From: Pseudomonas saliphila
GTDB lineage: Bacteria > Pseudomonadota > Gammaproteobacteria > Pseudomonadales > Pseudomonadaceae
Assembly (NCBI RefSeq): GCF_008638345.1
Contig: NZ_VTVA01000012.1
Location: forward strand, 62,001 to 126,000
Direction of reading: 5' to 3'
DNA: 64,000 nt
This document shows positions 8,747-17,974 of this stretch, piece by piece. Each line of letters begins with the position of its first letter. Positions within the stretch are counted from its first letter, which is position 1. Below the pieces are notes generated by a model. The model saw nothing but the letters and a program-made list of their open reading frames with translations, did no database searches and was not told the origin of the DNA. The translations under genes and the position numbers were made by a program.

Positions 8747-9970
8747 ATGAATTTCGATTTCAGCCCCAAGTCAAAAGAACTCCAACAACGGCTACTGCGC
8801 TTTTTCGACGAGCACATCTACCCCAACGAGCATCGCTTTAGCGAAGAAGTGGAAGCCAACCGTCAGGCCGGCAACGCCTGGCTGGCGACCGATATCATCG
8901 AGGAACTCAAGGCCAAGGCAAAAGCCGAGGGCCTGTGGAACCTGTTCCTGCCGCATTCCGCGCGGGCGCCGGAAGGTCTGTCCAATCTGGACTATGCCCC
9001 GCTTTGCGAAATCATGGGGAAAGTGCACTGGGCACCCGAGGTATTCAATTGTTCAGCACCGGATACCGGCAATATGGAAACCCTGGAACTCTACGGCACC
9101 GAGGCTCAGAAGGACGCCTGGCTCGATCCGCTGCTGCGCGGTGAAATCCGTTCCAGCTTCGTCATGACCGAACCGAATGTGGCCAGCTCGGATGCCACCA
9201 ACGTGCAAACCCGGATCGAGCGTGATGGCGACCACTATGTCATCAACGGCAGCAAATCCTGGATTTCCGGCGCCGGCGATCCACGCACGAAGATATTCAT
9301 CATCATGGGCAAGACCGACCCGACCGCCGCCCGCCATCTGCAGCAATCGATGATCCTGGTTCCCGCCGACGCCCCCGGCGTCACCGTGGTGCGGCCGCTG
9401 CGGGTACTCGGGTTCGACCACGCTCCCTCGGGTCACATGGCCGTCGAACTGGTCAACGTCAGGGTGCCGGTCGGCAATCTGCTCCTCGGCGAAGGCCGTG
9501 GCTTCGAGATCGCCCAGGGCCGCCTGGGGCCAGGGCGCATCCATCACTGCATGCGCTGCATCGGCGTCGCCGAGCGTGCCCTGGAACTCCTGGTGCGGCG
9601 CGCCAAGAGCCGCGTGGCGTTCGGTCGCCCGCTATCCGAGCAGGGCGTCTGGCGCGAACGTATCGCCGAGGCGCGCATCATGATCGAACAGGCCCGCCTG
9701 CTAGTGCTCAAGACCGCCTACCTGATGGACACCGTCGGCAACAAGCAGGCGCGCGGCGAAATCGCCATGATCAAGGTACTGGCGCCCAACGTCTCCAGCC
9801 GGATCGTCGACTGGGCCATCCAGATGTACGGCGCTACCGGCCTTTGCGATGACACACCACTGGCCGAAATGTACGGTCTGCAGCGAGCCATCCGTTTTAC
9901 CGATGGCCCGGACGAAGTACATCGCAACGCCATCGCCAAACTGGAGCTGGCGCGCTACGACGACGCATAG
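8747..9970 (+). CDS. Acyl-CoA dehydrogenase, ACAD10/11-like
   Basis: 407 residues from ATG 8747; the open frame extends upstream into the preceding gene but the N-terminus [13 protein letters not shown] matches the family start. FAD/substrate motifs [13 protein letters not shown] and FGRPL are present. The C-terminal catalytic loop reads DGPDEVH, with Asp386 where most ACADs have Glu, the hallmark of the ACAD10/11 group. With the kinase at 6559 it forms a split version of the ACAD11 kinase-dehydrogenase protein. A role in eliminating phosphate from 4-phospho-acyl-CoA, as for LvaC, is an inference. The protein acts in the cytoplasm with ETF as possible acceptor. Confidence 0.9.
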   Translation: MNFDFSPKSKELQQRLLRFFDEHIYPNEHRFSEEVEANRQAGNAWLATDIIEELKAKAKAEGLWNLFLPHSARAPEGLSNLDYAPLCEIMGKVHWAPEVFNCSAPDTGNMETLELYGTEAQKDAWLDPLLRGEIRSSFVMTEPNVASSDATNVQTRIERDGDHYVINGSKSWISGAGDPRTKIFIIMGKTDPTAARHLQQSMILVPADAPGVTVVRPLRVLGFDHAPSGHMAVELVNVRVPVGNLLLGEGRGFEIAQGRLGPGRIHHCMRCIGVAERALELLVRRAKSRVAFGRPLSEQGVWRERIAEARIMIEQARLLVLKTAYLMDTVGNKQARGEIAMIKVLAPNVSSRIVDWAIQMYGATGLCDDTPLAEMYGLQRAIRFTDGPDEVHRNAIAKLELARYDDA

Positions 9971-10048
9971 AACAGCTCACGTCGTGTCTCGTACACCCGT
10001 AAACATGCTTGAGCCCATGCTGGCATATGGGTTCTTCTGGGGATTCTG

Positions 10049-10927
10049 GTGACTTACCGCTTCGACACGATAACCGGTACGCTCGAGCGCGGCGTCTTGT
10101 TCGCCACGCTCGACAATCCGCCTTGCAACGTGATGACGCTGCAGGTGATGTCCGATCTGACCGAACTAGGTCGAAAGATCGCTACGGACGACAGCGTTCG
10201 TGTCCTGGTGCTGCAGAGCCTGGACCCGGAGTTTTTCGTCGTGCATTTCGATACCCTCGTCGTCATCCAGAAGTCGATCGAGGGGCTGCCCAAACGGTCC
10301 AGGGAATTAAGCCCGCTGCAGGCCATGTGTGCAGTGCTCAGAGACAACCCGAAACCCAGTCTGGTGAAAATTGCCGGCCGCGCCGGCGGTGGCGGCAGCG
10401 AATTGGCTTCATCCTGTGATATGCGATTTGGTGTGCGCGGCAAAACCCTGCTCAACCAGATGGAGGTGCCGCTTGGCCTACTACCTGGTGCGTCGGGATC
10501 GCAGAATCTGCCTCGGCTCATGGGCCGTGGGCGAGCGCTCGAAGTCATCCTCGGCGGTGACGATCTCGATGCCGAGACGGCAGAGCGATGGGGGTATCTC
10601 AACCGCATCTTCGACACCGTTGAGGAAATGAACAGCTTCGTCGATACCTTGGCGTTTCGTATCGCGAAATGGCCGCCCCACGCGGTGGCGCTGGCAAAGG
10701 AGTCGGTGGGCAACATCGATCTCCCATGGCGGCAGGGATTGCTGGAAGAACAGTTGCTCGCTGCGCACGCGGTACGCGATCCCGCGACAAAAAGACTGCT
10801 GCGCAAATTCATGGAACTGGGTGCGCATACCCGCGATGGCGAGGCGTGCATGGGGGCATTGCTCATCAAGGTCGCAGAGGCTCTGGCTACCGAGTCGGAG
10901 ACGAAAAATAAGGACCATATACCCTGA
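10049..10927 (+). CDS. Enoyl-CoA hydratase/isomerase (crotonase) family
   Basis: 292 residues from a GTG at 10049 with GGGGA about 6 bp upstream. The two acid residues of hydratases are kept: Glu in GGGGSELA and Glu in QMEVPLGLLPG. The oxyanion region is unusual (EFFVVHFD where AFxAGxD is common) and the C-terminal third (about residues 220-292) is longer than in standard 260-residue crotonases. It is likely a hydratase for a bulky or branched enoyl-CoA. It lies 78 bp after the ACAD and just before the IS-broken transporter, and its codon use looks slightly less G+C-rich than the ACAD. Confidence 0.82.
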   Translation: MTYRFDTITGTLERGVLFATLDNPPCNVMTLQVMSDLTELGRKIATDDSVRVLVLQSLDPEFFVVHFDTLVVIQKSIEGLPKRSRELSPLQAMCAVLRDNPKPSLVKIAGRAGGGGSELASSCDMRFGVRGKTLLNQMEVPLGLLPGASGSQNLPRLMGRGRALEVILGGDDLDAETAERWGYLNRIFDTVEEMNSFVDTLAFRIAKWPPHAVALAKESVGNIDLPWRQGLLEEQLLAAHAVRDPATKRLLRKFMELGAHTRDGEACMGALLIKVAEALATESETKNKDHIP

Positions 10928-11032
10928 GCAGCAACTGCTGGTTACCACCGGACCGTATTCATGGCAAGTTGCTTGAGTCCCAGGCCCGGCTTTCAATCAA
11001 GAGCAGTCACAATAATAAATAGAGGCTTTCCC

Positions 11033-11101
11033 ATGATGATGAAAAAAAAGATTCACAGGGCATGGCTGTTGCTGGCCTTCAGTTGCCTGTTGGTGGCGAC
11101 C
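11033..11101 (+). pseudogene. 5' fragment of an OFA-type MFS transporter gene cut by an IS256 element
   Basis: Twenty-three codons (MMMKKKIHRAWLLLAFSC...VAT) that match the start of the intact transporter at 13745. The frame stops at the IS left end. Removing 11102-12473 and one copy of the 8-bp duplication joins this fragment in frame to 12482-13660 and restores a 415-residue protein. The leader before the ATG (CACAATAATAAATAGAGGCTT) is the same as that before the second copy. Confidence 0.9.
11094..11101. repeat. Target-site duplication, left copy
   Basis: TGGCGACC directly abuts the left inverted repeat of the IS256 element and recurs at 12474-12481 directly after the right end. Eight bases is a normal duplication for this family and shows a simple, fairly recent insertion. 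Confidence 0.93.
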
Positions 11102-12473
11102 GGGACTGTCATAAATTTTGTGTTTGGGCATAACATGCGTTTAGAGGTGCATGATGCCAAGCAAAAAGAAATCGGCCGCCGAGGCCAAGCAGGACCTGAC
11201 ATCCATTCCGAAAGAGCTGATCGATCAGTTCGTCAAAGGCCCAATGACCGCTGAGGCCATTCAGGATGCCTCTATGGCTTTCAAGAAAGCGCTGGTCGAG
11301 CGCGCCCTGGGAGCCGAGCTGGGCCACCATCTTGGCTATCCTCCGGGTGCCGAACGTCCAGAGGGCGCCAAAAACCAGCGTAACGGCACAAGCAGCAAGA
11401 CCGTACTGACTGACGATGGCCCACTCGGTCTCGATATCCCGAGGGATCGTGATGGCAGCTTCGCGCCGATCCTGGTCCCCAAGCATGCGCGACGCTTTAC
11501 CGGCTTCGACGACAAGATCATTGCCATGTACGCCCGAGGCATGACGGTGCGTGATATCCGCGCCTTTTTGCTTGAGCAATACGGCACAGACGTTTCCCAT
11601 GATTTCATCAGCTCAGTCACCGATGCCGTGATGGAGGAAGTTGGTTCATGGCAACAGCGGCCTTTGGAACCGATGTATCCGGTGATCTTCTTCGATGCCT
11701 TGCGGGTAAAGATCCGTGACGAGGGCATGGTGCGTAACAAGGCGATCTATCTGGCCTTGGGCGTCTTACCGGACGGTACTCGCGACATTCTGGGTATCTG
11801 GATCGAGAACACCGAAGGGGCCAAGTTCTGGCTGAAGGTGTTCAACGATCTGCGCAACCGAGGCGTTGAGGATATATTGATTGCAGTCACGGACGGCTTG
11901 AAGGGTATGCCCGAGGCGCTGAGCGCTGTGTACCCTGAAACGACACTGCAGACCTGCATCGTCCACCTGATACGCAACAGTCTGGACTATGCCCCCTGGG
12001 ACAAGCGCAGAGCGCTGGTCAAGGCGCTCAAGCCTATTTACCAGGCCTTGAATGCAGAGGCTGCCGAGCGGGCTCTGGACGAATTTGAAGCCGGGCCGTG
12101 GGGCAAGCAGTATCCGACCATCGTTGCGGCCTGGCGTAGGGCCTGGGACCGCGTGATACCGTTCTTCGTGTTTCCCCAAGCGATCCGCAAGGTGATCTAC
12201 ACCACCAATGCCATCGAAAGCATCAATGCGCAGTTGCGCAAGATCATCAAAACGCGCGGGCACTTCCCTAATGATGAGGCTGCGACCAAGCTGATCTGGC
12301 TGGGACTACGCAACATCACGGCGAACTGGGGGCATGCGGCACACGACTGGAAGAATGCGATGAATCAATTTGCGATTTTATATGAAGACCGTTTCATCAG
12401 GCCAACCTGGTGATTTACCGGCCTGTCAGGTGACGGGCCATAACAGCCCGAACACAAAAAATCTGACAGTCCC
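11102..12473 (+). mobile_element. Complete IS256-family insertion sequence
   Basis: A 1372-bp element with imperfect terminal inverted repeats: left GGGACTGTCATAAATTTTGT at 11102, right the reverse complement of 12446-12473, with 24 of 28 positions matching. It carries one transposase gene and is flanked by the 8-bp direct repeat TGGCGACC. It lies inside the first of two tandem MFS transporter genes. Confidence 0.95.
11151..12413 (+). CDS. IS256-family transposase
   Basis: 420 residues, the usual length for the family (Transposase_mut). The catalytic triad is placed as expected: Asp in FFDALRVK, Asp in AVTDGLKG with the following CxxH-like TCIVHLIR block, and Glu in YTTNAIESIN. AGAGGTGC serves as ribosome site; a second ATG follows at once. 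It is intact and probably active. It acts on the element's own terminal repeats by copy-out circle formation, as known for IS256. Confidence 0.96.
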   Translation: MMPSKKKSAAEAKQDLTSIPKELIDQFVKGPMTAEAIQDASMAFKKALVERALGAELGHHLGYPPGAERPEGAKNQRNGTSSKTVLTDDGPLGLDIPRDRDGSFAPILVPKHARRFTGFDDKIIAMYARGMTVRDIRAFLLEQYGTDVSHDFISSVTDAVMEEVGSWQQRPLEPMYPVIFFDALRVKIRDEGMVRNKAIYLALGVLPDGTRDILGIWIENTEGAKFWLKVFNDLRNRGVEDILIAVTDGLKGMPEALSAVYPETTLQTCIVHLIRNSLDYAPWDKRRALVKALKPIYQALNAEAAERALDEFEAGPWGKQYPTIVAAWRRAWDRVIPFFVFPQAIRKVIYTTNAIESINAQLRKIIKTRGHFPNDEAATKLIWLGLRNITANWGHAAHDWKNAMNQFAILYEDRFIRPTW

Positions 12474-12481
12474 TGGCGACC
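12474..12481. repeat. Target-site duplication, right copy
   Basis: TGGCGACC directly after the IS right end GGGACTGTCA (reverse complement); identical to 11094-11101. The next codon is ATG of the transporter remnant. Confidence 0.93.
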
Positions 12482-13660
12482 ATGGGCACGACGACCTTGC
12501 TGTCTTTCTTTACCTTGCCGGTATCCACCGCACTGGACGTTCCAAGGGCTGCCTTTACTCTCTATACCAGCATCATGTCACTCATGGTCATTGTTTCCAT
12601 GCCTTTCTGGGGCAAGATGCTGCCCAAGATAGGCATCAGGGCCATGGTCGCCATCTCCGGTGCAGGCGCCGGTCTGTCCTATATAGCGATGTCATACTTT
12701 ACCAGCCTATGGCAGTTCTACGTTGCCGGCATTGTCGTCGGCTTTACCTTGCCAGCATGCTCGTTCCTGCCGGCATCGGTCATCATCACCAACTGGTTCG
12801 AGCATCGCAGGGGAATGGCCATGGGCATTGCCATGGCCTTTACCGGTGTCTATGCCGCCATTGCCAGCACATTCCTACCCAGCATGATCATGAAAACCGG
12901 CTGGGAGTCCGCTTACCTGTTCCTGGGAATAGTGGTGCTGGCCCTGACGATACCCATTGCGCCTTTCCTGCACATACATCCGTCGAAGGTTGGTTTGAGT
13001 CCATATGGCGCCAAGGTAGCCCCGGCATCCGAGCCACTCGACACCCAGCCGGGCATATCCGCCAGACGAGCCTACAGATCGGGAGCGTTCTGGCTGATTT
13101 GCACGGCACTGTTTTTCGGACATGCCTCCATCATCGGCTTCATTCAGCATGCCCCGGCCCATTTGACCAGCAAGGGCGTCAGCCCGGTCGAAGCCGGAAC
13201 CTTCATGAGCCTGTGCATGCTTTCCCTCATAGGCGCGAAAGTGATGCTGGGCTGGCTGAATGATCGTATCGGGACGATCAACGCCAATTTCATCTGCCTG
13301 TTCTTGGGATCACTGGCGTTATTGCTGTTTACCAGAATGGACGGGCAGCCGGTCATATCGGTTATCGGCATAACGTTGTTCGTTGCCTATGCCTTTGGCT
13401 ACGCCTACAACAGCATCTTCCCACCACTTCTGATATCGCGGATGTTCGGCGCGACAAAGGACTTCGCCTCCATATATGGCGTCGCCTATGCCCTCGCCTG
13501 TGTCGGTGTCGCCGCAGGCCCGCCCCTGTTCGGTACATCCTACGACCTGACCGGCTCCTACGACACCATGCTGATCATCAGTCTCGGCTTTGTCGCCATC
13601 TCCGCAGTGCTGACCATCCTTGCCTTGAGGCTGAGCGACCGCATTCCCAAGACACTGTAA
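12482..13660 (+). CDS. OFA-type MFS transporter, 3' part after IS insertion
   Basis: 392 codons that match residues 24 onward of the intact paralogue at 13745 (LLSFFTLPVST, then about eleven hydrophobic segments). The first 23 residues and part of the first membrane helix were separated by the IS256 element, so the native protein is lost. An ATG happens to be the first codon after the duplication, so a truncated product could be made if a promoter reads out of the IS, but no ribosome site is evident. Function before disruption: proton-linked uptake of an organic anion in the inner membrane, by family. Confidence 0.85.
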   Translation: MGTTTLLSFFTLPVSTALDVPRAAFTLYTSIMSLMVIVSMPFWGKMLPKIGIRAMVAISGAGAGLSYIAMSYFTSLWQFYVAGIVVGFTLPACSFLPASVIITNWFEHRRGMAMGIAMAFTGVYAAIASTFLPSMIMKTGWESAYLFLGIVVLALTIPIAPFLHIHPSKVGLSPYGAKVAPASEPLDTQPGISARRAYRSGAFWLICTALFFGHASIIGFIQHAPAHLTSKGVSPVEAGTFMSLCMLSLIGAKVMLGWLNDRIGTINANFICLFLGSLALLLFTRMDGQPVISVIGITLFVAYAFGYAYNSIFPPLLISRMFGATKDFASIYGVAYALACVGVAAGPPLFGTSYDLTGSYDTMLIISLGFVAISAVLTILALRLSDRIPKTL

Positions 13661-13744
13661 GCCAGCCAGGCGACAGGCGTTGCCTGGGCTTCAGGCCCGG
13701 TTCACCCACACGAGCTGGTCACAATAATAAATAGAGGCTTGTCC

Positions 13745-15034
13745 ATGATGATGAAGAAAAAGATTCACAGAGCATGGCTGTTGCTGGCCTGCAGTTGCCT
13801 GTTGGCCGCACCGCTGGGAACGATAACCCTGCTGTCCTTCTTTACCTTGCCTGTCTCCACGGACCTGGAGGTTCCGCGGGCGGCCTTCACTCTCTATACC
13901 AGCATCATGTCGCTCATGCCCCTGGTTTCCATGCCGTTCTGGGGCAGGATGCTGCCCAGGATAGGCGTCAGAGCCACGGTCGCCATCTCCGGAACGGGCG
14001 CAGGCCTGGCATTCATAGCCATGTCGTACTTCACCAGCCTGTGGCAATTCTATGTTGCCGGTATTGTCATCGGCCTGACATTGCCCGGCTGCTCGCTGCT
14101 GTCCGTGTCGGTCATCATCACCAACTGGTTCGAGCGCCGCAGGGGAATGGCCATGGGCATCGCCGTGGCCTTTACCGGTGTGTATTCCGCCATCGCCAGC
14201 ACATTCCTTCCCGGCATGATCATGGAAGCCGGCTGGCAGCCCGCCTATCTGCTTCTCGGAATAGTCGTGCTGGCGTTGACGATTCCGACCATACCGTTCC
14301 TGCACAGCCAGCCGTCGGAGGTGGGCCTGAAGCCCTATGGCGCCAAAGAAGAAGAAACCTCATCTACCCAACCACTCGACGCGCCTCCCGGTATCACTAC
14401 CAGGGCAGCTTACCGGTCAATATCGTTCTGGCTCATCTGCACGGGGATGTTTTTCGCGAATGCAGCCATCACCGGATTCATCCAGCACGCCCCGGCTCAC
14501 CTGGTGAGCAAAGGTATCAGCCCGGTCGAAGTCGGCACCTTCATCAGCCTGTGCATGCTTTGCATGATAGGCGCCAAAATAATCCTGGGCTGGCTGAATG
14601 ACCGTATCGGGACGGTCAACTCCAATCTCGTCTGCCTGTTCTTCGGGTCGGTGGCTTTGTTGCTGTTTACCCAGATAGACGGGCAGCCGGTCATATCGGT
14701 CACCGTCATAGCGCTGCTCGTTGCCTATGCCTTTGGCTACGCCTACCAAACCATTTTTCCGGCTCTGCTGATATCGAGAATGTTCGGTGCAAAGGACTTC
14801 GCCACCCTCTACGGCACGGCGTTTGCCCTGGCCTGTCTCGGGGTTGCCTCGGGGCCACCACTGTTCGGGACATCCTACGACCTGACCGGCTCCTACGACA
14901 CCATGCTACTCGTGGGAATAGGTTTCGTCGCCATTTCCGCCGCCCTGACCGTCATTGCCGTCAGGCTGAGCGACCGCATTCCCAAGACCATCTTAACCAG
15001 CCAGACAACCGACACCGTCGCATCCATCAATTAG
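13745..15034 (+). CDS. OFA-type MFS transporter (intact copy)
   Basis: 429 residues from ATG 13745 (AGAGGCTTGTCC upstream). Twelve hydrophobic segments can be traced. MFS loop signatures include RRGMAMGI after helix 4 and LGWLNDRIGT between helices 8 and 9, an OFA/monocarboxylate-type arrangement. It is a tandem duplicate of the disrupted gene just upstream, sharing the leader sequence and most residues. It probably imports the growth substrate or a carboxylic acid intermediate across the inner membrane. An SDR gene follows 15 bp later, suggesting co-transcription. Confidence 0.9.
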   Translation: MMMKKKIHRAWLLLACSCLLAAPLGTITLLSFFTLPVSTDLEVPRAAFTLYTSIMSLMPLVSMPFWGRMLPRIGVRATVAISGTGAGLAFIAMSYFTSLWQFYVAGIVIGLTLPGCSLLSVSVIITNWFERRRGMAMGIAVAFTGVYSAIASTFLPGMIMEAGWQPAYLLLGIVVLALTIPTIPFLHSQPSEVGLKPYGAKEEETSSTQPLDAPPGITTRAAYRSISFWLICTGMFFANAAITGFIQHAPAHLVSKGISPVEVGTFISLCMLCMIGAKIILGWLNDRIGTVNSNLVCLFFGSVALLLFTQIDGQPVISVTVIALLVAYAFGYAYQTIFPALLISRMFGAKDFATLYGTAFALACLGVASGPPLFGTSYDLTGSYDTMLLVGIGFVAISAALTVIAVRLSDRIPKTILTSQTTDTVASIN

Positions 15035-15049
15035 GATAGGAGTTCTCGC

Positions 15050-15820
15050 ATGGAGAACATCAAGCAGAAACCGGAGGGAACCATCGCCGTGGTAACCGGC
15101 GCGGCGCGCGGGATTGGGCGCGCCATCGCCGAACGCCTTGCCGGAGAAGGTGCTCGCGTCGCCTGCGTCGACATCAGCCCGGCGCGCCTCGAGGCGTCCG
15201 TCGCGCAAATGCGCGCCGATGGCCTGGACGTCCACGCGTATGTGCTCGATGTCGCTCGACGCAGCGAGGTGCGTGAAGTATTCCAGCGCATCGAAGCCGA
15301 CCTCGGCGGGCCGCTGGCGACGCTCGTAAACAACGCCGTCTGGGCAAGCTATCAATCGATCGAAGAGATCGACGAAGAGACCCTGGAGAAGATGCTCGCC
15401 GTGGGCCTTAAAGGCATCATCTGGGCAACCCAGGCGGCAACGGCGCAGATGAAGCGGCGCGGCTCCGGGACAGTTATCAACCTCAGCTCCGCGGCCGCCG
15501 TTCTGGCACTCAAGGACTCCGTCGCCTACTGCGCCATCAAGGCGGCGGTAGCGGGTCTGACGCGGGCCGCGGCACTCGATCTCGGCCCCTATGGCATCAG
15601 GGTGAACGCCATCGCCCCCGGCATGATCGGCACACCGGCCTCGCTGGGGAAATTCGACCAGGCCACCCTGCACGCCAGAGAGCAGAACGTACCCATCGGC
15701 CGCTTTGGCGACGCCAGCGAAATTGCCGCGGTGGTGGCGTTCCTCGCCTCGGCGGACAGCAGCTACATCAACGGTGCCCTGATCATGGCCGATGGCGGCC
15801 TGACCATAGCAGGCACCTGA
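15050..15820 (+). CDS. Short-chain dehydrogenase/reductase
   Basis: 256 residues with TGAARGIG near 17-24, the active-site Ser in NLSSAAA and Tyr/Lys in YCAIK, and the terminal ADGGLTIAG. NNAG is NNAV here. GGATAGGAG lies upstream of the ATG. It is a classical FabG-like oxidoreductase, probably for a 3-hydroxyacyl-CoA or a ring hydroxyl. It sits 15 bp after the MFS gene and 29 bp before another SDR, so the three are likely one unit. Confidence 0.88.
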   Translation: MENIKQKPEGTIAVVTGAARGIGRAIAERLAGEGARVACVDISPARLEASVAQMRADGLDVHAYVLDVARRSEVREVFQRIEADLGGPLATLVNNAVWASYQSIEEIDEETLEKMLAVGLKGIIWATQAATAQMKRRGSGTVINLSSAAAVLALKDSVAYCAIKAAVAGLTRAAALDLGPYGIRVNAIAPGMIGTPASLGKFDQATLHAREQNVPIGRFGDASEIAAVVAFLASADSSYINGALIMADGGLTIAGT

Positions 15821-15849
15821 GCCAGTCATTGGCCCATGAGGACAAACAC

Positions 15850-16635
15850 ATGCAACGGTTACACAACAAACGCGCGATCATCACCGGCGCCGGCAGTGGC
15901 ATCGGCCGGGCCAGCGCCCTGCGCTTCGCCCAGGAAGGCGCCCAGGTGCTGGTCACCGGCCGCACCGCAGCCAGGGTCGAGGAAACCGCCGAGCTGATCC
16001 GTGCCGCCGGCGGCAACGCCATTGCAATGGCGGCGGATGCATCGATCGAGGCCGACGTCGAGGCTATGGTCACCCGCTGCATCGCTGAATTCGGCGGCCT
16101 AGAGATATTCTTCGTCAATGCGGCAACCTGGGTTGGCAATGTCTCGTTGTTTGAGCAGACCGTTGCTCAGTGGCAGGAAGTTCTGCAGGTCAACCTGATC
16201 GGCGCCTTTCTCGCCACTAAGCATGCCGGCCGTCACATGCGCGCCCAAGGCCTCGGCTCGATCATATTCACCTCCTCGGTGGCGGCCTTGCGCGCCAATG
16301 CCGGGGATGCGGCCTACAGCGCCAGCAAGGCCGCCATCAACTCCCTGGCGCAAGTGGCCGCCAACGAGCTTTCCGGCACCGGCGTACGGGTCAATGCCAT
16401 TCTGCCGGGGCTCATCGAGACGGAAGGCACCCGGGCGCTGTTCGACGCAGCCAAAGCACGCGGCGCGGCATCCAGACTCGGGCAGGTCAATCCGCTCAAG
16501 CGACCCGGACAACCCGAGGAAATCGCCGCCATGGCGGCATTCCTCGCCAGCGAAGATGCGTCCTATGTCAACGGCCAGGCCATCGCGATCGATGGTGGGG
16601 TATCGAGCACGCACCCGTTCGGCCGCCTCAATTGA
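15850..16635 (+). CDS. Short-chain dehydrogenase/reductase
   Basis: 261 residues from ATG 15850, which has GAGG 9 bp upstream; an in-frame TTG at 15829 is less likely. Motifs: TGAGSGIG near residues 12-19, VNAA in place of NNAG, Ser in FTSSVA and YSASK as active site. The end is IDGGVSSTHPFGRLN. Probable NAD(H)-dependent hydroxyl dehydrogenase. It precedes the ACAD gene by 70 bp. Substrate unknown. Confidence 0.88.
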   Translation: MQRLHNKRAIITGAGSGIGRASALRFAQEGAQVLVTGRTAARVEETAELIRAAGGNAIAMAADASIEADVEAMVTRCIAEFGGLEIFFVNAATWVGNVSLFEQTVAQWQEVLQVNLIGAFLATKHAGRHMRAQGLGSIIFTSSVAALRANAGDAAYSASKAAINSLAQVAANELSGTGVRVNAILPGLIETEGTRALFDAAKARGAASRLGQVNPLKRPGQPEEIAAMAAFLASEDASYVNGQAIAIDGGVSSTHPFGRLN

Positions 16636-16705
16636 TCTAACGCCAACCCAAGACGCCTGACTTTGGTGTCACTGGAAGCCAACTCCATCAAGCAGGAGCT
16701 ATCCC

Positions 16706-17974
16706 GTGGACCTGGAACTGCCGAAGAAACTGACCGACTACCTCGCCGAGCTGGATGACTTCATCGAACGTGAAATCAAACCGCTCGAAAATGAAAACGA
16801 CAACATCCGCTTTTTCGATCACCGCCGCGAGAACTCGCGCACCGATTGGGAAAAGGATGGCCAGCACGCCAAGGACTGGAAGGCGTTGTTGGCCGACGTG
16901 GTACGCCGCGCCGACGCGGCGGGCCATTACCGCTACGCCTTGCCCAAGGCCTATGGCGGCCGGGATGGCAGCAACCTAGACATGGCAGTGATCCGCGAGC
17001 ACCTGAACGCCAAGGGCCTGGGCCTGCACAACGATGCCGCCAGCGAGCACGCCATCGTTTCCGTGCAGGTACTCACCGCCCAACTGCTGATCGAGTTTGG
17101 CAGCGAAGCGCAAAAGCGGAAATACCTGCCGTCGCTCCTCGACAGTTCCGCGGCGATGGCCATGGCGATCACCGAGCCCGATCACGGATCGGACGCCACC
17201 CACATGGAGACCGTCGCCAGGCGCGAAGGTGAGCACTGGATCATCAACGGCAGCAAAACTTGGAACTCGGGCGCCAACTGGACCGACACCAACATGGTGT
17301 TCGCCCGCACCAGCGGCAAGGCCGGCGACGCCACAGGCATCACCGCCTTCCTGGTGCCGCTCAAGCCCCAACAACCCGAAGGGCATGTGGTGGAGGAGCT
17401 GCTATGGACCTTCGTCATGCCCACCGATCACGCCAGCGTCAGCCTCACCGACGTCAAGGTTCACAACGACGATATCGTCGGTCGTGAAGGCCAGGGCCTG
17501 GCGATCGCCCAGCGCTTCTTCAACGAAAACCGCATCCGCCAGGCGGCGGCGAGCCTCGGCGCGGCGCAATACTGCGTCAACGAGTCGGTCAAGTACGCCA
17601 AGCAGCGGGCACCCTTCGGCAAGCCGCTGGCGAGCAATCAGGGCATCCAGTTCCCGCTCGTCGAGTTGCAAACCCAGTGCGAAATGGTCCGCGCCCTGCT
17701 GCACAAGACCGCCTGGATGATGGACAAGTACGGAGCGGCGGCGCAAGGCGACAAGGTTTCGATGCTCAACTTCTGGGCCAACCGGCTCTGTTGCGAAGCG
17801 GCCGACCGGGCCATGCAGGTGCATGGCGGCCTGGGCTATTCCCGGCACAAGCCTTTCGAACACATCTACCGCCACCATCGCCGTTATCGCATCACCGAAG
17901 GCACCGAGGAAATCCAGATGCGCCGTGTCGCCGGCTACCTGTTCGGCTTCATGAAGCTGGGTGGCGAAGCATGA
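16706..17974 (+). CDS. Acyl-CoA dehydrogenase
   Basis: 422 residues from a GTG at 16706 with AGGAG 7 bp upstream. It has the AMAITEPDHGSDATHM flavin/substrate loop, FGKPLASNQ, and a catalytic loop ITEGTEEIQ near the C-terminus with the Glu kept. The N-terminal 60 residues are rich in charged residues, longer than in short-chain enzymes and like the ACAD10/11-type dehydrogenases. Its stop overlaps the start of the second racemase by four bases (ATGA), and a kinase follows, so dehydrogenase, racemase and kinase form one translationally coupled group. Confidence 0.9.
   Translation: MDLELPKKLTDYLAELDDFIEREIKPLENENDNIRFFDHRRENSRTDWEKDGQHAKDWKALLADVVRRADAAGHYRYALPKAYGGRDGSNLDMAVIREHLNAKGLGLHNDAASEHAIVSVQVLTAQLLIEFGSEAQKRKYLPSLLDSSAAMAMAITEPDHGSDATHMETVARREGEHWIINGSKTWNSGANWTDTNMVFARTSGKAGDATGITAFLVPLKPQQPEGHVVEELLWTFVMPTDHASVSLTDVKVHNDDIVGREGQGLAIAQRFFNENRIRQAAASLGAAQYCVNESVKYAKQRAPFGKPLASNQGIQFPLVELQTQCEMVRALLHKTAWMMDKYGAAAQGDKVSMLNFWANRLCCEAADRAMQVHGGLGYSRHKPFEHIYRHHRRYRITEGTEEIQMRRVAGYLFGFMKLGGEA

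Noticed and set aside
12370..13263. 297-codon + strand frame overlapping the transporter remnant
   Set aside because: Its translation is His/Arg-rich without membrane helices, while the other frame matches the intact MFS paralogue.
13661..13744. Terminator between the two transporter genes
   Set aside because: CCAGGC and GCCTGG can pair, but no T run follows and the downstream gene is on the same strand.
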